DNA from: Planctomycetota bacterium
GTDB lineage: Bacteria; Planctomycetota; MHYJ01; WSZJ01
Direction: 5' to 3'
Length of the DNA: 46,694 bases
Assembly: GCA_009773755.1 (NCBI GenBank)
Contig: WSZJ01000018.1
Span: 1 to 46,694, forward strand
Below the pieces are notes generated by a model, which saw only the letters and a list, made by a program, of their open reading frames with translations, was not told the DNA's origin and searched no databases. Position numbers and translations under genes: made by a program. Positions 33,648 through 41,356 of this stretch are shown one piece after another (position 1 is the first letter of the stretch; each line of letters opens with the position of its first letter).

Positions 33648-33980
33648 TCAGCCACCGCCATCGCCGTCTTTCGGCGGAGGAGGAGGCGGCTTCGGCGGCT
33701 TGGGACCTTTGCCGTCTTTGGGCGGAGGCGGGGGCGGAAGCGGCGGCTTGCCGTCTTCGCCGTCAGGCGGCGGCATCGGCGGCGCCGGCGGCTTCTCGCC
33801 GTCCTTCGGCGGAGGCGGTGGCTTCTTCCCCTTCTTTTTCTTCGGCGGCTTCGGCTTTTCGTCCCCCGCATCTCCGCCCGGTGGAGGCGGCGGCGGCTTC
33901 GGCGGCGGCGGCCCGTCCGCGCCGGCGTGGGTGGCAAGGAACGCGCAGGCCAGCAACCCGGCGATAATTCTGTGGAGCAT
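33648..33980 (-). CDS. Secreted proline-rich low-complexity protein (truncated by TGA)
   Basis: 110 residues ending at an in-frame TGA. Signal peptide MLHRIIAGLLACAFLATHAGA, then runs of prolines separated by short KDG or GDE segments (KPPPPPPGGDAGDEKPKPP and on), likely an extended polyproline-type stalk or surface filler. No domain. The matching plus-strand ORFs (Gly/Phe/Ser-rich) are mirror shadows. The full-length form would be about 176 residues with the downstream segment. Confidence 0.65.
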   Translation of the reverse strand: MLHRIIAGLLACAFLATHAGADGPPPPKPPPPPPGGDAGDEKPKPPKKKKGKKPPPPPKDGEKPPAPPMPPPDGEDGKPPLPPPPPPKDGKGPKPPKPPPPPPKDGDGGG

Positions 33981-34069
33981 CGTCTCTCTCCCAGTGTGAG
34001 GACTGGTCCTCCCCCTTGCATCAGGAACGGGGCTGGGGCGAGAGTATTGTGGAAAAAAATTGAAAGGCT

Positions 34070-34150
34070 AACCCCAACTCCAACCCCAAAACCTGCGCGA
34101 GGCGCATCGCGCCCAAAATTGGAATTCGAGTTGGGGTTGGAGTTGGAGTT
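34070..34150. repeat. Inverted repeat of AACTCC-type units (second copy)
   Basis: Left arm AACCCCAACTCCAACCCCAA (34070-34089); right arm 34131-34150 is its reverse complement with one mismatch in 20. A nested hairpin GGCGC-ATC-GCGCC (34101-34113) lies in the loop. It sits between the stop codon of the third CAP gene (34177) and the start of the proline-rich gene. The sequence class matches 23404-23492. Confidence 0.85.
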
Positions 34151-34176
34151 TCCTTTCCTCCCGACCCACCTTCTGT

Positions 34177-35442
34177 CTATTCCCCCAGCACCTTTATCAG
34201 CCGCTGCGCGTCTTCCGCCTCCGGCGTCCCCGGATGCTTCGCGACAATCTTCTCGAGCCAGGTGCGCGCGTTGTCGGGCCTCTTGTTGTCGATCAGCATC
34301 CTCGCACGGTCGAGCCACTGCCGAGCCTCGCGCCGGCCGTCGGCCTTCTTGACCGTCTCGGCCCAGTCCGGCGCGCCCGTCAACTCCTTCGCGCGCGCCG
34401 CCGCCTTCGCCCCGCTCGCCGACTCAGGAAATTTCGCCGCCAGCTCTTCGTACTGCTTGACCGCCGTCGGCGGATCCGTCGCCTCCAGCAACTGCGCCTT
34501 CTCGAACAGGGGAAGCGCCTTCGCCTCGATTCGCCGCAGATCCGCTTCCTTCTCCGCCTTTTCGATGTTCGTGTCGGCGAAGAGCGCGAACGCCGCGACG
34601 AAGTAGATCTTTCGGACGAAAAAGCCGTTCTCCATCGCCTCGTATTTCTTCACCCCCACGCCGCAGTGGGTCGCAAATTTGTTCATGAACACCGCGCGGT
34701 GCCCCGGCGAGCCGAGCCACGCATCCATCGCCGCCGCCGGGTTGTTGTCGTAGGCGATGTCCTCGCCGACGAAGACCGGGCCGTCGGGCTTGGCGAGGTA
34801 GCCGCGGTCGGGCATCCCCCAGATCACGTTTTTCCACCCGTACTTCACCTTCGCCCGCGTCGCCAGGTCGCCGTGCTTCGGCGAAATGTGCGCGAAATAC
34901 TGCCCTTCAATCATGTCGGCGCAGTGCTCGCGCCCGATTTCGCAGATCCGGTCGTCCCACTTCACCTCCGGCGCCTTGCACGTCTTCCGGAACGCGTTGA
35001 TCCGCTCGAAGACGTCCTTTTCGATTTCCTCCGCAGCGCGCGTATCCCACTTCCAGTCGCGCGTTTCTTCCTTCTCCTCCGGGACCCCCACCCAGTAATG
35101 GAATATCGCCCCGACCGCCGGCCCGAGCGGCCCCTGCATCAGGAATTCCACGACGTATTTCCCTTTCCCCTTGTCGAACTTGATCTTCTGCGTCGCCTTC
35201 CCATTTTTTATTTCGGCGTCCTCGAAGCTCCCCGTCGTCCCGTCCGGGTACGTCAGGGCGCACCAGCCGAAGCGGTACTTGCCCTGCGGGATCACCTTGA
35301 AGGTGAGGGAAGCGCCGTCCTCAATTTCCTTCGCCGGCAGGTCCTCGAACAGGACCCGGTCCTTGTAATGGAGTTCGAACGCCTGCGCGGGAAGCGCGGC
35401 GAGCGCGAAGGCGAGGAAAGCCGCTTTACGAAGGGTCATCAT
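34177..35442 (-). CDS. Secreted CAP-domain protein with C-terminal helical repeats
   Basis: 421 residues. Signal peptide MMTLRKAAFLAFALAALPAQA. An N-terminal beta domain of about 110 residues is followed by a CAP domain at about 140-290: RINAFRKTCKAPEVKWDDRI, GREHCADMIEGQYFAHISPKHG, VGEDIAYDNNPAAAMDAWLGSPGHRAVFM and HCGVGVK, with the conserved GE, SPGHR and His residues. The C-terminal 130 residues are TPR-like helices (FEKAQLLEATDPPTAVKQYEELAAKFPE). It is less like the two tandem CAP proteins near 9 kb than they are like each other, so it is a separate lineage. A second ATG follows the first directly. Confidence 0.82.
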   Translation of the reverse strand: MMTLRKAAFLAFALAALPAQAFELHYKDRVLFEDLPAKEIEDGASLTFKVIPQGKYRFGWCALTYPDGTTGSFEDAEIKNGKATQKIKFDKGKGKYVVEFLMQGPLGPAVGAIFHYWVGVPEEKEETRDWKWDTRAAEEIEKDVFERINAFRKTCKAPEVKWDDRICEIGREHCADMIEGQYFAHISPKHGDLATRAKVKYGWKNVIWGMPDRGYLAKPDGPVFVGEDIAYDNNPAAAMDAWLGSPGHRAVFMNKFATHCGVGVKKYEAMENGFFVRKIYFVAAFALFADTNIEKAEKEADLRRIEAKALPLFEKAQLLEATDPPTAVKQYEELAAKFPESASGAKAAARAKELTGAPDWAETVKKADGRREARQWLDRARMLIDNKRPDNARTWLEKIVAKHPGTPEAEDAQRLIKVLGE

Positions 35443-35451
35443 GGTTGACGT

Positions 35452-36192
35452 TCACCGCTTCCGCGACAACGCGTGCCGGAAGATGGTGAAGAGGATTTTA
35501 TACCCTGCACGCAGCGTGCCGGAGAGCGTTCCGGTGATTTTCGAGACACCGACGCGTTTGCGGTAGCTGACGGGGACTTCGGCCACGCGGAGGCGGTGGC
35601 GAAGGGCGCGGATCTGCATCTCGACGGTCCAGCCGAAGTTGCGGTCGCGCATGCCGATTTTCTGAAGCGACTGAAAGCGGATGGCGCGGAAAGGCCCGAG
35701 GTCGGTGTACCGGTGCCAGTAAATGACGCGCATGAGGAAGCACGCGAGCATGTTGCCGAAGCGGGCCTGCGGGAGGAGGGCGCCCTTCTCGCGGTTTCCG
35801 AGCGTGCGGGAGCCGATGACCATGTCGGCGCGGTCCTCCGCGATCGGCGCGACGAGCAGCGGGAGTTCTTCCGGGTGGTCGCTGAAATCCGCGTCAACGA
35901 AGACGACGATGTCGGGGTCGCGAAGAGCGGCGATCCCCGCAAGGCAGGCGCTGCCGTAACCGCGGCGCGGCTCGGAGACGACGCGCGCGCCGCCGGCGAG
36001 GGCGACTTCGGCAGTGCGGTCGGTGGAGCCGTTGTCGACCACGATGATGTCGTCGACCTTGGGGAGCGCCGCGAGAACGAGAGGAAGCGATTTCTCTTCG
36101 TTGAGTGCTGGAATGACGACGGCGATCCGGGGCGGAGTGGTCACGCGGGAATGCGCCCAGGGCGCGCGGACGGTCGAAGAAAGGAACGGCAT
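35452..36192 (-). CDS. Family 2 glycosyltransferase (DPM1-like)
   Basis: 246 residues if started at ATG 36192; GTG 36144 (just before TPPRIAVVIPALNEE) is an equally good start. GT-A fold signatures: VVIPALNEEKSLPLVL, DDIIVVDNGSTDRTAEVA, and the metal-binding FVDADFSDHPEELPLL (DAD). It resembles polyprenyl-phosphate glycosyltransferases that transfer a sugar from a nucleotide donor to a lipid carrier, but has no C-terminal membrane domain. The upstream part of the frame runs into the inverted repeat at 36195-36274. It lies downstream of the DUF2064 gene, probably the same transcript. Confidence 0.85.
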   Translation of the reverse strand: MPFLSSTVRAPWAHSRVTTPPRIAVVIPALNEEKSLPLVLAALPKVDDIIVVDNGSTDRTAEVALAGGARVVSEPRRGYGSACLAGIAALRDPDIVVFVDADFSDHPEELPLLVAPIAEDRADMVIGSRTLGNREKGALLPQARFGNMLACFLMRVIYWHRYTDLGPFRAIRFQSLQKIGMRDRNFGWTVEMQIRALRHRLRVAEVPVSYRKRVGVSKITGTLSGTLRAGYKILFTIFRHALSRKR

Positions 36193-36194
36193 TG

Positions 36195-36274
36195 CCACAA
36201 AGGGCACAGAGAGCACAGAGAAAAGATGAAGGAATTGAGCGGCCGTTCTCTGTGTCCCCTGTGCCCTCTGTGGT
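36195..36274. repeat. Inverted pair of 9-nt CACAGAG-type tandem units (copy B)
   Basis: Left arm, three units: CACAAAGGG CACAGAGAG CACAGAGAA (36196-36222). Right arm, three units: TTCTCTGTG TCCCCTGTG CCCTCTGTG (36246-36272). It fills the space between the glycosyltransferase start and the DUF2064 stop codon. Each unit is a multiple of three, so the arms read as HRG/HRE-like tripeptides. Confidence 0.88.
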
Positions 36275-36904
36275 TCATTGTTTTTTTTTCGGACTCATCG
36301 AAGCCGCCGGTTGCGTCTTCCACCGCTCGAGGTCCGCCCGGGTGTCGATGTCATACCATTCGGGAAGCACCGATACCTTGAGCCCCTTCGCCTTCTCCAG
36401 CGTCGCGCGCAGCGTATCGGGAGACGACCACGGCACGCCCCGGAACAGCTCCTCGCGCGCTTCCCGCATCCCGATCAGCACGTACCCCCCGTCCTCCGCC
36501 GGCCCGATCACCAGGTCGTGCGACTCCAGATCTTTGAACGCCCGTTCAAAATGTCCGAGCGGCAGGTCCGGCGAGTCCGTCCCGACCAGAATCGCCGGCG
36601 CCAGGCGACGGAACGCCCGCGCCATCCGCTCCCCAAGGTCCCCTTCTCCCTGGTCCATGAACGCGCTCCACCGCGGAAAATAAGCCGACAGGTCCACCGA
36701 ACAGCCGTCCGGCGTCCCGAACACAAACGGACCCCGCTGCGCCCCCTGCGGCGCCGCTTCCGCCACCCGCGCCGACGTCGCCCGCAGGCACTCCCGGTAC
36801 GCCTCCAGCGCCGCGTCTTCACCGATCTCATCGGCCAGACGCGTCTTCACCCTCCCCCGTTCCGGGCGGCGCGCGAAGACGCAAAGCGAAGTGAAAGCTT
36901 GCAC
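36275..36904 (-). CDS. TIGR04282/DUF2064-type transferase
   Basis: 209 residues from GTG 36904 (VQAFTSLCVFARRPE); upstream codons of the open frame run through a strong hairpin and are unlikely to be coding. Family signatures are LCVFARRPERGRVKTRLA (nucleotidyltransferase-like loop), LVGTDSPDLPLGHFERAF, and DLVIGPAEDGGYVLIGM. This is the GT-A-like family often called 'rSAM/selenodomain-associated transferase 1'. It usually sits beside a family-2 glycosyltransferase, as it does here. The substrate is unproven; sugar or nucleotide transfer is inferred. The last codons and stop touch the repeat at 36272. Confidence 0.82.
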   Translation of the reverse strand: MQAFTSLCVFARRPERGRVKTRLADEIGEDAALEAYRECLRATSARVAEAAPQGAQRGPFVFGTPDGCSVDLSAYFPRWSAFMDQGEGDLGERMARAFRRLAPAILVGTDSPDLPLGHFERAFKDLESHDLVIGPAEDGGYVLIGMREAREELFRGVPWSSPDTLRATLEKAKGLKVSVLPEWYDIDTRADLERWKTQPAASMSPKKKQ

Positions 36905-36916
36905 GAGGCGCGGATT

Positions 36917-36973
36917 GTAAGCCGGGCATTCGAAAACTCCTCGGAGGACATTCGCACTCGTTGCCCGGCTTAC
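36917..36973. promoter_or_regulatory. Long-stem hairpin in the 5' leader of the DUF2064 gene
   Basis: Perfect 12-nt arms GTAAGCCGGGCA (36917-36928) and TGCCCGGCTTAC (36962-36973) enclose 33 nt with a nested CTCC-TC-GGAG hairpin. On the minus strand it ends about 12 nt before the GTG start. It could be an mRNA leader structure or a transposon-like element; there is no U run to make it a terminator. Confidence 0.55.
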
Positions 36974-37077
36974 CGTGAGCGAGCCGCAGGCGAGTCGAAC
37001 GGTCCTCTCGCGGCACGAGACCGCGATGCTCCGTAAGGTCGACATTCTGCCAACCGGGTCTGGCTGTGGGCGGTAGC

Positions 37078-37302
37078 ATGGCGCCCATGAGCAGCAAGAA
37101 AGGCGGAAGCCGACTCCTGTCTGTCCTCGCCGGCGCTGGCCTTCTCGCCGCGGCGATCTTCGTCCCGCTTCGCACCTGCGAAAGCTGTCACGGAATCGCC
37201 GGCGTGAAGATCGGCGAGGTGGTCGACCTTCGCTGCAGGGCGTGCGGCGGGAAGGGGAAGCAGACGCTTCTCGACATCGGTCTGGCAACCGTCCGGAAAT
37301 AG
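37078..37302 (+). CDS. Single-helix microprotein with DnaJ-type zinc motif
   Basis: 74 residues from ATG 37078 (ATG 37087 is an alternative). A basic N-terminus (MSSKKGGSR) and one membrane helix (LLSVLAGAGLLAAAIFVP) precede two CxxCxG pairs, CESCHG and CRACGGKGK, like half of the DnaJ central zinc-finger domain. The zinc pairs would lie on the far side of the membrane if the positive-inside rule holds. Function is unknown; possibly a thiol- or metal-binding membrane anchor. Well-formed coding bias, isolated between divergent and co-directional genes. Confidence 0.6.
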   Translation: MAPMSSKKGGSRLLSVLAGAGLLAAAIFVPLRTCESCHGIAGVKIGEVVDLRCRACGGKGKQTLLDIGLATVRK

Positions 37303-37378
37303 CCGGACTCTCCGAACCCCGGGCTGCTTCTCATTCGAAAGCGTTGAACTTCCGCGGCGGGACTGCGTTCGAAGGACG

Positions 37379-38587
37379 GTGACGCAACGACTCTTGATTC
37401 TCGCCGCGGTTTTCTCAGGATCGTGCCTGTGCGCCTGCCCGCCGGCGGAGGAGGGTGTGGCCTGCAGCGCGTTCGACATCATCACGGGTCAGATCCCGGC
37501 GCACGGCGAGACGTACTGGACGCAGCGGGAAATGAGACTCGAAACGAGGCTCCGGCTGAACCTCATGGATCCGCGAACGCGACTCCGGCTTGCGGAAGCG
37601 AGAGCCGCGCTTGGACGGCGTGGGGAAGCGCTGTCGGTTCTGGCTTCGCTCGAGAAAATTGGTCCTGCGGACTCCGGCGCTGTCGGCCTGCGCGCTCACG
37701 TGCTGGAGGAGATGGGAGAAGCAGGGCCGGCTGCGGAACTGCTGGCCACTTCTCTGCTGGCGATATCGGATGTCTGTCCTGGCCTCGGTGACTTTCATCT
37801 GCGCGCACTCCAATGGAGCGCGGCGCCGCAAAAAGACCGGACTTTCACCGGCGAGCGCTACGCGACCTGGCCTGCACCCGGCACGCTCTCAGCTGACGGG
37901 TATTCCCGCCTCCTCGTACTCGCCGCGCGCCGGCCGCAGTTCCCCGACGCCATGCTTGTCCTCGGCGACGAACTCTGCCGCCGCGGCGCGCCGAACCTCG
38001 CCATCTGGGCCTGGGTTCGCGCGCTGGATCTCGGGCATCCTGCGAAGCACGAGCTCCGCCGAAGACTTGAGACCACCTTTTTCCTCTGGCGCGTCGGCCC
38101 GGGCCGCGTGGCCTCCCAGGTGGACGACACCATCGCCATCATCCGGCGCCACTTCGCAACCGCCGGTGTCTGGCTCGGCCGATTCCAACGCGTCGAAATG
38201 CAGCTCGTCCTGGAAGGACGCGAACCTGCCCTTGTGGACGTCCTTGCGGAATGCACGAAACGGGGGATTCGCAAGGTCGCGGCCAGCGACTGCGACGAAT
38301 TCCCGGTAACAGCCGCCGAGCTCGCGGCGGCCGCGCCCGCTCAGGAACCGGCGCGCGCATCGCCCGGGGCGCCTCCATCGCTCGACCCCTGGACCGAATC
38401 CGCTCTCAAATCGCTCGTCGTCGCCGCCGGAACACTCTTCCTAGCCTGCCTCGCCGGCTTCATCCTCTCCTGCTTCCCCCCGCTTTCGCCGCGCAAGTCG
38501 CGGGCACTGACGCTTTCGCGCCACGCGCAGCGCGTACAACCGAAGAAGCGCGGCCCGCCGATGCTCGGCGGCCTCTGCGCGTGCTGA
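37379..38587 (+). CDS. TPR-like membrane protein of unknown function
   Basis: 402 residues from GTG 37379. The N-terminus (MTQRLLILAAVFSGSCLCAC) looks like a Sec or lipoprotein signal. The middle has helical TPR-like repeats (RLAEARAALGRRGEALSVLASLEK; HVLEEMGEAGPAAELLATSLL). After an Ala/Pro-rich linker, one membrane helix (SLVVAAGTLFLACLAGFILSC) leads to a basic tail ending GGLCAC. It is probably anchored at both ends, with the repeats outside. No family recognised. It converges on a 29-codon ORF and pepA. Confidence 0.65.
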   Translation: MTQRLLILAAVFSGSCLCACPPAEEGVACSAFDIITGQIPAHGETYWTQREMRLETRLRLNLMDPRTRLRLAEARAALGRRGEALSVLASLEKIGPADSGAVGLRAHVLEEMGEAGPAAELLATSLLAISDVCPGLGDFHLRALQWSAAPQKDRTFTGERYATWPAPGTLSADGYSRLLVLAARRPQFPDAMLVLGDELCRRGAPNLAIWAWVRALDLGHPAKHELRRRLETTFFLWRVGPGRVASQVDDTIAIIRRHFATAGVWLGRFQRVEMQLVLEGREPALVDVLAECTKRGIRKVAASDCDEFPVTAAELAAAAPAQEPARASPGAPPSLDPWTESALKSLVVAAGTLFLACLAGFILSCFPPLSPRKSRALTLSRHAQRVQPKKRGPPMLGGLCAC

Positions 38588-38590
38588 ATT

Positions 38591-38680
38591 TCAGGCGCCG
38601 CGCCTCAGGACCGCGGTGGCGTACCCGAAATTCACCAGTCCGATGGCGAGCTGAGGCCCAATCTCACCGAACGCAATCAT
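38591..38680 (-). CDS. Possible 29-residue hydrophobic small protein
   Basis: The ATG at 38680 follows a GGGAG ribosome-binding-like element with 8-nt spacing and reads MIAFGEIGPQLAIGLVNFGY to VLRRGA, ending 3 nt from the convergent gene's stop. Codon use is GC3-rich and the peptide is membrane-prone. The Shine-Dalgarno-like element falls within the heptamer repeat downstream of pepA, so it may be coincidental. Confidence 0.3.
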   Translation of the reverse strand: MIAFGEIGPQLAIGLVNFGYATAVLRRGA

Positions 38681-38684
38681 CAAT

Positions 38685-38719
38685 CAACTCCCTTCTCCCG
38701 ACTCCCGTCTCCCTACTTC
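38685..38719. repeat. Five heptamers of CAACTCC type containing the pepA stop codon
   Basis: CAACTCC CTTCTCC CGACTCC CGTCTCC CTACTTC run without a break. The pepA TAG stop (38713-38715) is inside the fifth unit, so the repeat reaches the coding sequence. Confidence 0.6.
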
Positions 38720-40176
38720 CCTTGCGCCGTCACATATTCCAGCAAAGTCCGCACGCCGAAGCCGGTCCCCCCGGGCTGGCAGAACGACAGCCCCTTGTCC
38801 GTCCACGCCGGCCCCGCGATGTCCAGGTGCGCCCACGGCTGGTCGCCGGCCCACTCCTGAAGAAAGAGCGCCCCCTGGATCGCGCCGCCGCCGCGGCCGC
38901 CGGAGTTCTTGATGTCGGCGATCTCTGATTTCAGGAGCTCGCGGTACTCCGCCACGATAGGCATGCGCCAGAGGCGCTCGCCGGCGCGCTTGGAAGCGGC
39001 GTCGAGGCCGGCTGCGAGGTTGTCGTCGTTTGTGAACATCCCGGCGACCTGGTCGCCGAGCGCCACGACGCAGGCGCCGGTGAGAGTGGCGAGGTCGATC
39101 ATCTCGTCAGGATGGTCTTCGCGCGCGACCGTCATCGCATCGGCGAGCACGACGCGGCCTTCCGCATCCGTGTTGTTCACCTCGATCGTGCGGCCGCTCG
39201 CCGTGCGCAGCACATCCCCCGTCTTCACCGCGCTCCCGCCCGTCATGTTCTCCGCCGCGGGAATGTAGCCGTACACCGTGCAGTCCGGCTTGAGGTCCGG
39301 CAACGCGCTGAACGTCGCCAGCACCGCCGCAGCGCCGCTCATGTCGCACTTCATCGTCCCCATCCCGTCCGCCGGCTTGATGCACAGCCCGCCGGAGTCG
39401 AACGTAATTCCCTTCCCTACGATCGCCACCTTCTTCGAACCCTTCTTTCCTTCCCACTTCAGCATGATGAAATGGTACGGCTCGTCCGAGCCCTTCCCGA
39501 TCCCGATCAGCCCACCCATCCCCTTCTTCTCGATTTCCTTCTGCCCCCACACCGTCACCTTCACGTTCGACCCCGCGAGCCGTTTCGCCGCTTCCGCCAG
39601 GTGCCGCGGCGCGCAATCGCCGGCCGGCGTATTGACGAGGTCGCGCGCGTACACGGTCGCGCGCGCAAAAATCTCGGCGAGCTTCACCGCCCGCTCGGGA
39701 GCGCCGAGCACCTCGGCGGCCTCGAACGCCTTCGTCTCTTTCGCCTGGCGATACTTGTCGAACTCGTACGCGCCCAGGATCAGCCCCTCCGTCACCGCCT
39801 GCGCATTCCGTTCCTCTCCGAGTTTTCCTGCCGGCGGAAGCGCGCACGCCACCTTCGTCGCGCCGATCTCCTTCGCCTTCTTCGCCGCCGCGCCCGCCGC
39901 CCGGATCGTCATGTCCACGTCGCGCGAGGCCGCCTTGCCGGCGCCCGCGACGATCACGCGCTCCGCCCGCGAATCTCCCGCGTGCCACACGAACGTCTGC
40001 CCCACCTTTCCCCGGAAGTTCTCCTTCTCCAGCGCCGCCGCCAGTCTCCGGCTCGAGTCTCCCGACAGCGCGTCCCACTTGTGCAACGGCTTGACATCCT
40101 TCGAGGACGGTTCCTCGGCGAAGACAATCAGGACGTCGGTGCGGTCGAGGCGCCTGGTGGAAGAGACTTTGATCAT
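38713..40176 (-). CDS. pepA: Leucyl aminopeptidase (M17)
   Basis: 487 residues. The C-terminal catalytic domain has the di-zinc and active-site motifs: VGKGITFDSGGLCIKP (lysine and aspartate), MKCDMSGAAAV, and the family signature NTDAEGRVVLADA. The N-terminal domain (about 1-165) is the usual macrodomain-like half. It removes N-terminal residues from peptides in the cytoplasm. The C-terminal GGTGFGVRTL is standard. The gene stands alone, convergent with 37379 and divergent from an exported unknown. Confidence 0.95.
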   Translation of the reverse strand: MIKVSSTRRLDRTDVLIVFAEEPSSKDVKPLHKWDALSGDSSRRLAAALEKENFRGKVGQTFVWHAGDSRAERVIVAGAGKAASRDVDMTIRAAGAAAKKAKEIGATKVACALPPAGKLGEERNAQAVTEGLILGAYEFDKYRQAKETKAFEAAEVLGAPERAVKLAEIFARATVYARDLVNTPAGDCAPRHLAEAAKRLAGSNVKVTVWGQKEIEKKGMGGLIGIGKGSDEPYHFIMLKWEGKKGSKKVAIVGKGITFDSGGLCIKPADGMGTMKCDMSGAAAVLATFSALPDLKPDCTVYGYIPAAENMTGGSAVKTGDVLRTASGRTIEVNNTDAEGRVVLADAMTVAREDHPDEMIDLATLTGACVVALGDQVAGMFTNDDNLAAGLDAASKRAGERLWRMPIVAEYRELLKSEIADIKNSGGRGGGAIQGALFLQEWAGDQPWAHLDIAGPAWTDKGLSFCQPGGTGFGVRTLLEYVTAQGK

Positions 40177-40322
40177 GTCAAGGGTCTCCGGGGGAGAAAG
40201 GTGAAGCGGGTATTTTATTTTCGCGGGGGGAGGCTGTCCAGAAGGGGTTCGGTTATCATAAACTGATGTGTTTTTGTAGTTGAATTGGAACGAGTCGCTT
40301 CTCGCAACGCAAGCCCTTCGCC

Positions 40323-40338
40323 TACAATCACTTGTGAT
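40323..40338. promoter_or_regulatory. TACAAT -10-like box overlapped by an ATCAC-TT-GTGAT palindrome
   Basis: TACAAT (40323-40328) lies 90 bp upstream of the exported protein's ATG, and a perfect palindrome ATCAC-TT-GTGAT (40327-40338) overlaps it. No good -35 is visible. A repressor site over a promoter is possible but unproven. The 240-bp spacer holds nothing else clear. Confidence 0.3.
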
Positions 40339-40417
40339 CCGGGCGGTCAGAGCGCGTCAGCAGCGGCTTTCCGCAACCAGATTCTTTGGAAACTCCCCCA
40401 GACGGAGAAACCGCTTC

Positions 40418-41356
40418 ATGCGCTTCGCCCTCGCCTTGGCCGCCATTCTTTCGCTCCCAGCCGCCTCCGATGACCTCAAAAGCACTTTCAAGGACGGCAA
40501 ACTCACCGTCACCTGGCCGAAAAACGAGGACGCCGACCAGTACCACGTCTTCCTGGTAGAACCCGGCAGCGAAAAGGAAATAGCCAAGCCCGGCGAAGCG
40601 ACCTGCTCATTCGATGCGGAACGCTTCAAGCTCTACTCCCTCGAAGTCCGCGCGCGCATCAACAAGGAAGACATGGTCATCGTTCGCGGCGTCGCCGGCG
40701 CCTTTCCCCCGTACTTCAAGATCGGACAGTTCCAGCTCGACTGCTTCGGCCGAGAAACCTGGCGCTTCGAGGAGGACAAGGTCGGTGAAGGCCACAAGGG
40801 CGACGTCGCGATCGTCCGCTCGATGGGCGGCGCGTCGATGCTCACGATCCGCGGCCTCCACGGCATCTCCGCCGGCGTCCCCGAAGGCTTCGGCAAGATC
40901 GACCCGACAAAGCGCAAGGAACTCGCCGAGGCGCTCGAGCCCGGCGAGGTCGACCTCAAGGAAACCCAGCCCGCCACCAACGGCTTCCGCCTCCGCAGCG
41001 GCGAAGGCGGCTACGTCCACATCCGCGTCCGCGAATTCAAGAACCCGCGCGTGACCTTCGAGTACGTCTACGTCATGCGTCCCGAGGTCGACGACATCCT
41101 GCGCGAGCTGGCCGACTCAAACCCGCCAAAGCTCGCGAAGGAAGACGAAGAGAAAGTCCGCGCGCTCGCCGATCACCTCGTCTCGAAGGACACCAACGAA
41201 CGGCTTAGCGCGAGCGACGGGATCGTCGCGAAGGGCGCCTCAGCCGCCAACGTGATCGCGGACCTGATGAAGAATCACGCCGAGCAGGAAGTCCGCGACC
41301 GACTGGAGACCGTTCTCAGAAAGGTATGGGAAAGGGCTCCGCAGAGGCTCAAGTAG
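40418..41356 (+). CDS. Exported protein of unknown function
   Basis: 312 residues from ATG 40418 (frame open to 40280, but without coding character); GGAGAAA precedes the ATG. Signal peptide MRFALALAAILSLPAAS. The first mature segment (KDGKLTVTWPKNEDADQYHVFLVEPGSEKEIA to RARINKEDMVIVRG) looks like a fibronectin type III-type domain. The middle is beta-rich, and the C-terminal 80 residues are charged helices (VRALADHLVSKDTNERLSASDG) with a HEAT-like look. No enzyme motif seen. Confidence 0.65.
   Translation: MRFALALAAILSLPAASDDLKSTFKDGKLTVTWPKNEDADQYHVFLVEPGSEKEIAKPGEATCSFDAERFKLYSLEVRARINKEDMVIVRGVAGAFPPYFKIGQFQLDCFGRETWRFEEDKVGEGHKGDVAIVRSMGGASMLTIRGLHGISAGVPEGFGKIDPTKRKELAEALEPGEVDLKETQPATNGFRLRSGEGGYVHIRVREFKNPRVTFEYVYVMRPEVDDILRELADSNPPKLAKEDEEKVRALADHLVSKDTNERLSASDGIVAKGASAANVIADLMKNHAEQEVRDRLETVLRKVWERAPQRLK

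Noticed and set aside
33454-33999. Plus-strand Gly/Phe/Ser-rich ORF of 181 codons
   Set aside because: It is the reverse of the proline-rich secreted gene, which has the signal peptide and terminator on the minus strand.
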